A stretch of DNA of 64,000 bases from Acidobacteriota bacterium (GTDB lineage: Bacteria; Acidobacteriota; Vicinamibacteria; Fen-336): NCBI GenBank assembly GCA_022340585.1, contig JAJDNS010000051.1, positions 1 to 64,000 on the forward strand, in the 5' to 3' direction. A program made the translations under genes and the position numbers. The notes beneath the pieces were generated by a model, which made no database searches, was not told the DNA's origin, and was given only the letters and a program-made list of their open reading frames with translations. Shown in pieces: positions 62,859-64,000 of this stretch (its first letter is position 1; every line of letters starts with the position of its first letter).

Positions 62859-64000
62859 ATGAGACACGCCTTCATCTGCGCCGCCGTCCGCACCCCCTTC
62901 GGCCGGTACGGGGGGGCGCTCGCTGCCGTGCGGGCCGACGACCTCGCCACGATCCCGATCGCCACCCTCATCGAGCGCCACCCGGGCGTCGACTGGGCCG
63001 CGCTGGACGAGGTGGTCCTCGGCTGCGCCAATCAGGCGGGCGAGGACAACCGCAACGTGGCCCGCATGGCCGCGCTCCTGTCCGGCCTTCCCGACTCCGT
63101 GCCCGGGGTCACGGTGAACCGCCTGTGCGCCTCGGGCCTCGAAGCCGTTGGCCAGGCCGCGCGTGCGATCCGGCTCGGAGAGGCCGATCTGGTGCTGGCC
63201 GGCGGAGTCGAGAGCATGACCCGCTCGCCCTACGTCGTGGGCAAGGCCGGCACCGCGTTCGGCCGGGACCAGAAGCTCGAGGACACGACCCTGGGCTGGC
63301 GCTTCGTCAACCCGGTCATGAAGGAGCGGTACGGCATCGACTCCATGACCCAGACGGCGGAGAACCTGGCGCGGGAGCACGGGATCGACCGCGCCGCCCA
63401 GGACGCCTACGCGCTGCGCAGCCAGCAGCGTGCCGAGCGCGCGCGCGCCGCGGGCGCCCTCGCGGAGGAGCTGACGACGGTGTCCGTGCCGGCCCGGAAG
63501 GAGACGCGCCAGGTCGACCGCGACGAGCACCCGCGCCCCGGCACCACCCTCGAGGCTCTGGAGCGGCTCTCGCCACTGCTCGGCCCGGGAACCACCATCA
63601 CCGCCGGCAACGCGTCGGGCATCAACGACGGCGCCGGGGCCCTCCTCCTCGCCTCGGAGGCGGCCGCCACCCGCTACGGCCTCGAGCCCCTCGCCCGGGT
63701 CTCGGGCATGGCGAGCGCCGGCGTGCCCCCCCGCACCATGGGGCTCGGTCCGGTGCCCGCCATCCGCAAGCTCCTGGCCCGGGAGGGACACGCCCTGGCG
63801 GACTACGAGCTGATCGAGGTCAACGAGGCATTCGCGGCCCAGGTGCTGGCGTGCACCCGGGCGCTGGGCCTCCCCGACGACGCCGACGTCGTCAACCCCA
63901 ACGGAGGCGCCATCGCCCTGGGCCACCCGCTCGGCGCGAGCGGGGCGCGGCTGTGCACGACGGCGGTCCTGGAGATGAGGCGCCGGGGGGCTCCTCGCGC
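62859..64000 (+). CDS. pcaF: 3-oxoadipyl-CoA thiolase PcaF (3' truncated by window)
   Basis: The first 380 residues of a thiolase. It begins [20 protein letters not shown] and continues [18 protein letters not shown], the nucleophile Cys90 in [48 protein letters not shown] (His/Asn loop) and [19 protein letters not shown] (catalytic His). The order and spacing match PcaF/PaaJ very closely. The second active-site Cys (CIGVGQG region) lies beyond base 64000. The enzyme splits 3-oxoadipyl-CoA into succinyl-CoA and acetyl-CoA, the step after CatI/CatJ. ATG 62859 starts 3 bases after the iclR stop. Confidence 0.9.
   Translation, partial: MRHAFICAAVRTPFGRYGGALAAVRADDLATIPIATLIERHPGVDWAALDEVVLGCANQAGEDNRNVARMAALLSGLPDSVPGVTVNRLCASGLEAVGQAARAIRLGEADLVLAGGVESMTRSPYVVGKAGTAFGRDQKLEDTTLGWRFVNPVMKERYGIDSMTQTAENLAREHGIDRAAQDAYALRSQQRAERARAAGALAEELTTVSVPARKETRQVDRDEHPRPGTTLEALERLSPLLGPGTTITAGNASGINDGAGALLLASEAAATRYGLEPLARVSGMASAGVPPRTMGLGPVPAIRKLLAREGHALADYELIEVNEAFAAQVLACTRALGLPDDADVVNPNGGAIALGHPLGASGARLCTTAVLEMRRRGAPR

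Noticed and set aside
1-64000. tRNA, rRNA, CRISPR arrays, transposases, integrases and prophage genes
   Set aside because: None was found on reading both strands: no regularly spaced direct repeats, no transposase motifs and no tRNA-like cloverleaf in any gap. Small RNAs cannot be excluded without covariance searches.

Overview
This 64 kb window is bacterial chromosome of high G+C (around 70% by eye), densely coding, with 42 protein-coding genes (the first and last cut by the window edges) and no tRNA, rRNA, CRISPR array, insertion sequence or phage gene that I can see. The gene content points to an acidobacterium-like organism: an Oar-type TonB-dependent receptor followed by a large zinc-ribbon/Ser-Thr kinase/nSTAND/WD40 protein, exported sulfatases, Tat-exported sugar dehydrogenase-like proteins, an archaeal-type phosphoglucosamine mutase, a coproheme decarboxylase (HemQ) and a large array of carboxypeptidase-regulatory-like domains. 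This assignment is inferred from gene content and has not been tested by phylogeny.

Layout. (1) 1-9630: end of a TonB-dependent receptor, the giant kinase, a sterol desaturase-family hydroxylase and an exported alpha/beta hydrolase. (2) 9691-17460: AlkA-type glycosylase, a histidine kinase/sigma-54 response regulator pair, an epimerase/Gfo-Idh pair and a GT39-type membrane glycosyltransferase. (3) 17499-20218: two overlapping phosphohexomutase genes, one of which has lost the catalytic serine. (4) 20441-26444: a respiratory or copper/iron block with a two-gene cytochrome bd-like complex carrying c-type haem domains, a DUF2202 ferritin-like protein with a Gly/Arg tail, a small secreted Gly/Arg protein and a CusF-SCO1 lipoprotein. 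(5) 26474-35729: nitrilase, two sulfatases, PepQ, a PQQ-type sugar dehydrogenase, HemQ and TspO. (6) 35866-47092: a 1377-residue beta-sandwich array, sugar isomerase, DUF1697, ManD-like dehydratase, an M48 peptidase fused to a large C-terminal region, and a DUF6524 protein. (7) 47121-53764: a zinc-ribbon SDR and a four-gene operon whose first two genes look like D-apiose catabolism (ApnL, ApsD). (8) 53853-64000: a leftward six-gene catabolic operon (two class III aminotransferases, a semialdehyde dehydrogenase, CatI/CatJ CoA-transferase, M28 peptidase) divergent from an IclR regulator and PcaF thiolase. Together these could funnel an amino compound through 3-oxoadipate to succinyl-CoA and acetyl-CoA.

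Non-coding signals: most convergent gene pairs have a GC-rich hairpin between them. A 60-bp hairpin-forming repeat occurs twice, with a third diverged copy possible. Several genes have a -10 hexamer ending 7-8 nt before the start codon and no Shine-Dalgarno sequence, which suggests leaderless mRNAs. A tandem TTCG-N5-CGAA operator with a well-formed sigma-70 promoter sits between the catabolic operon and iclR.
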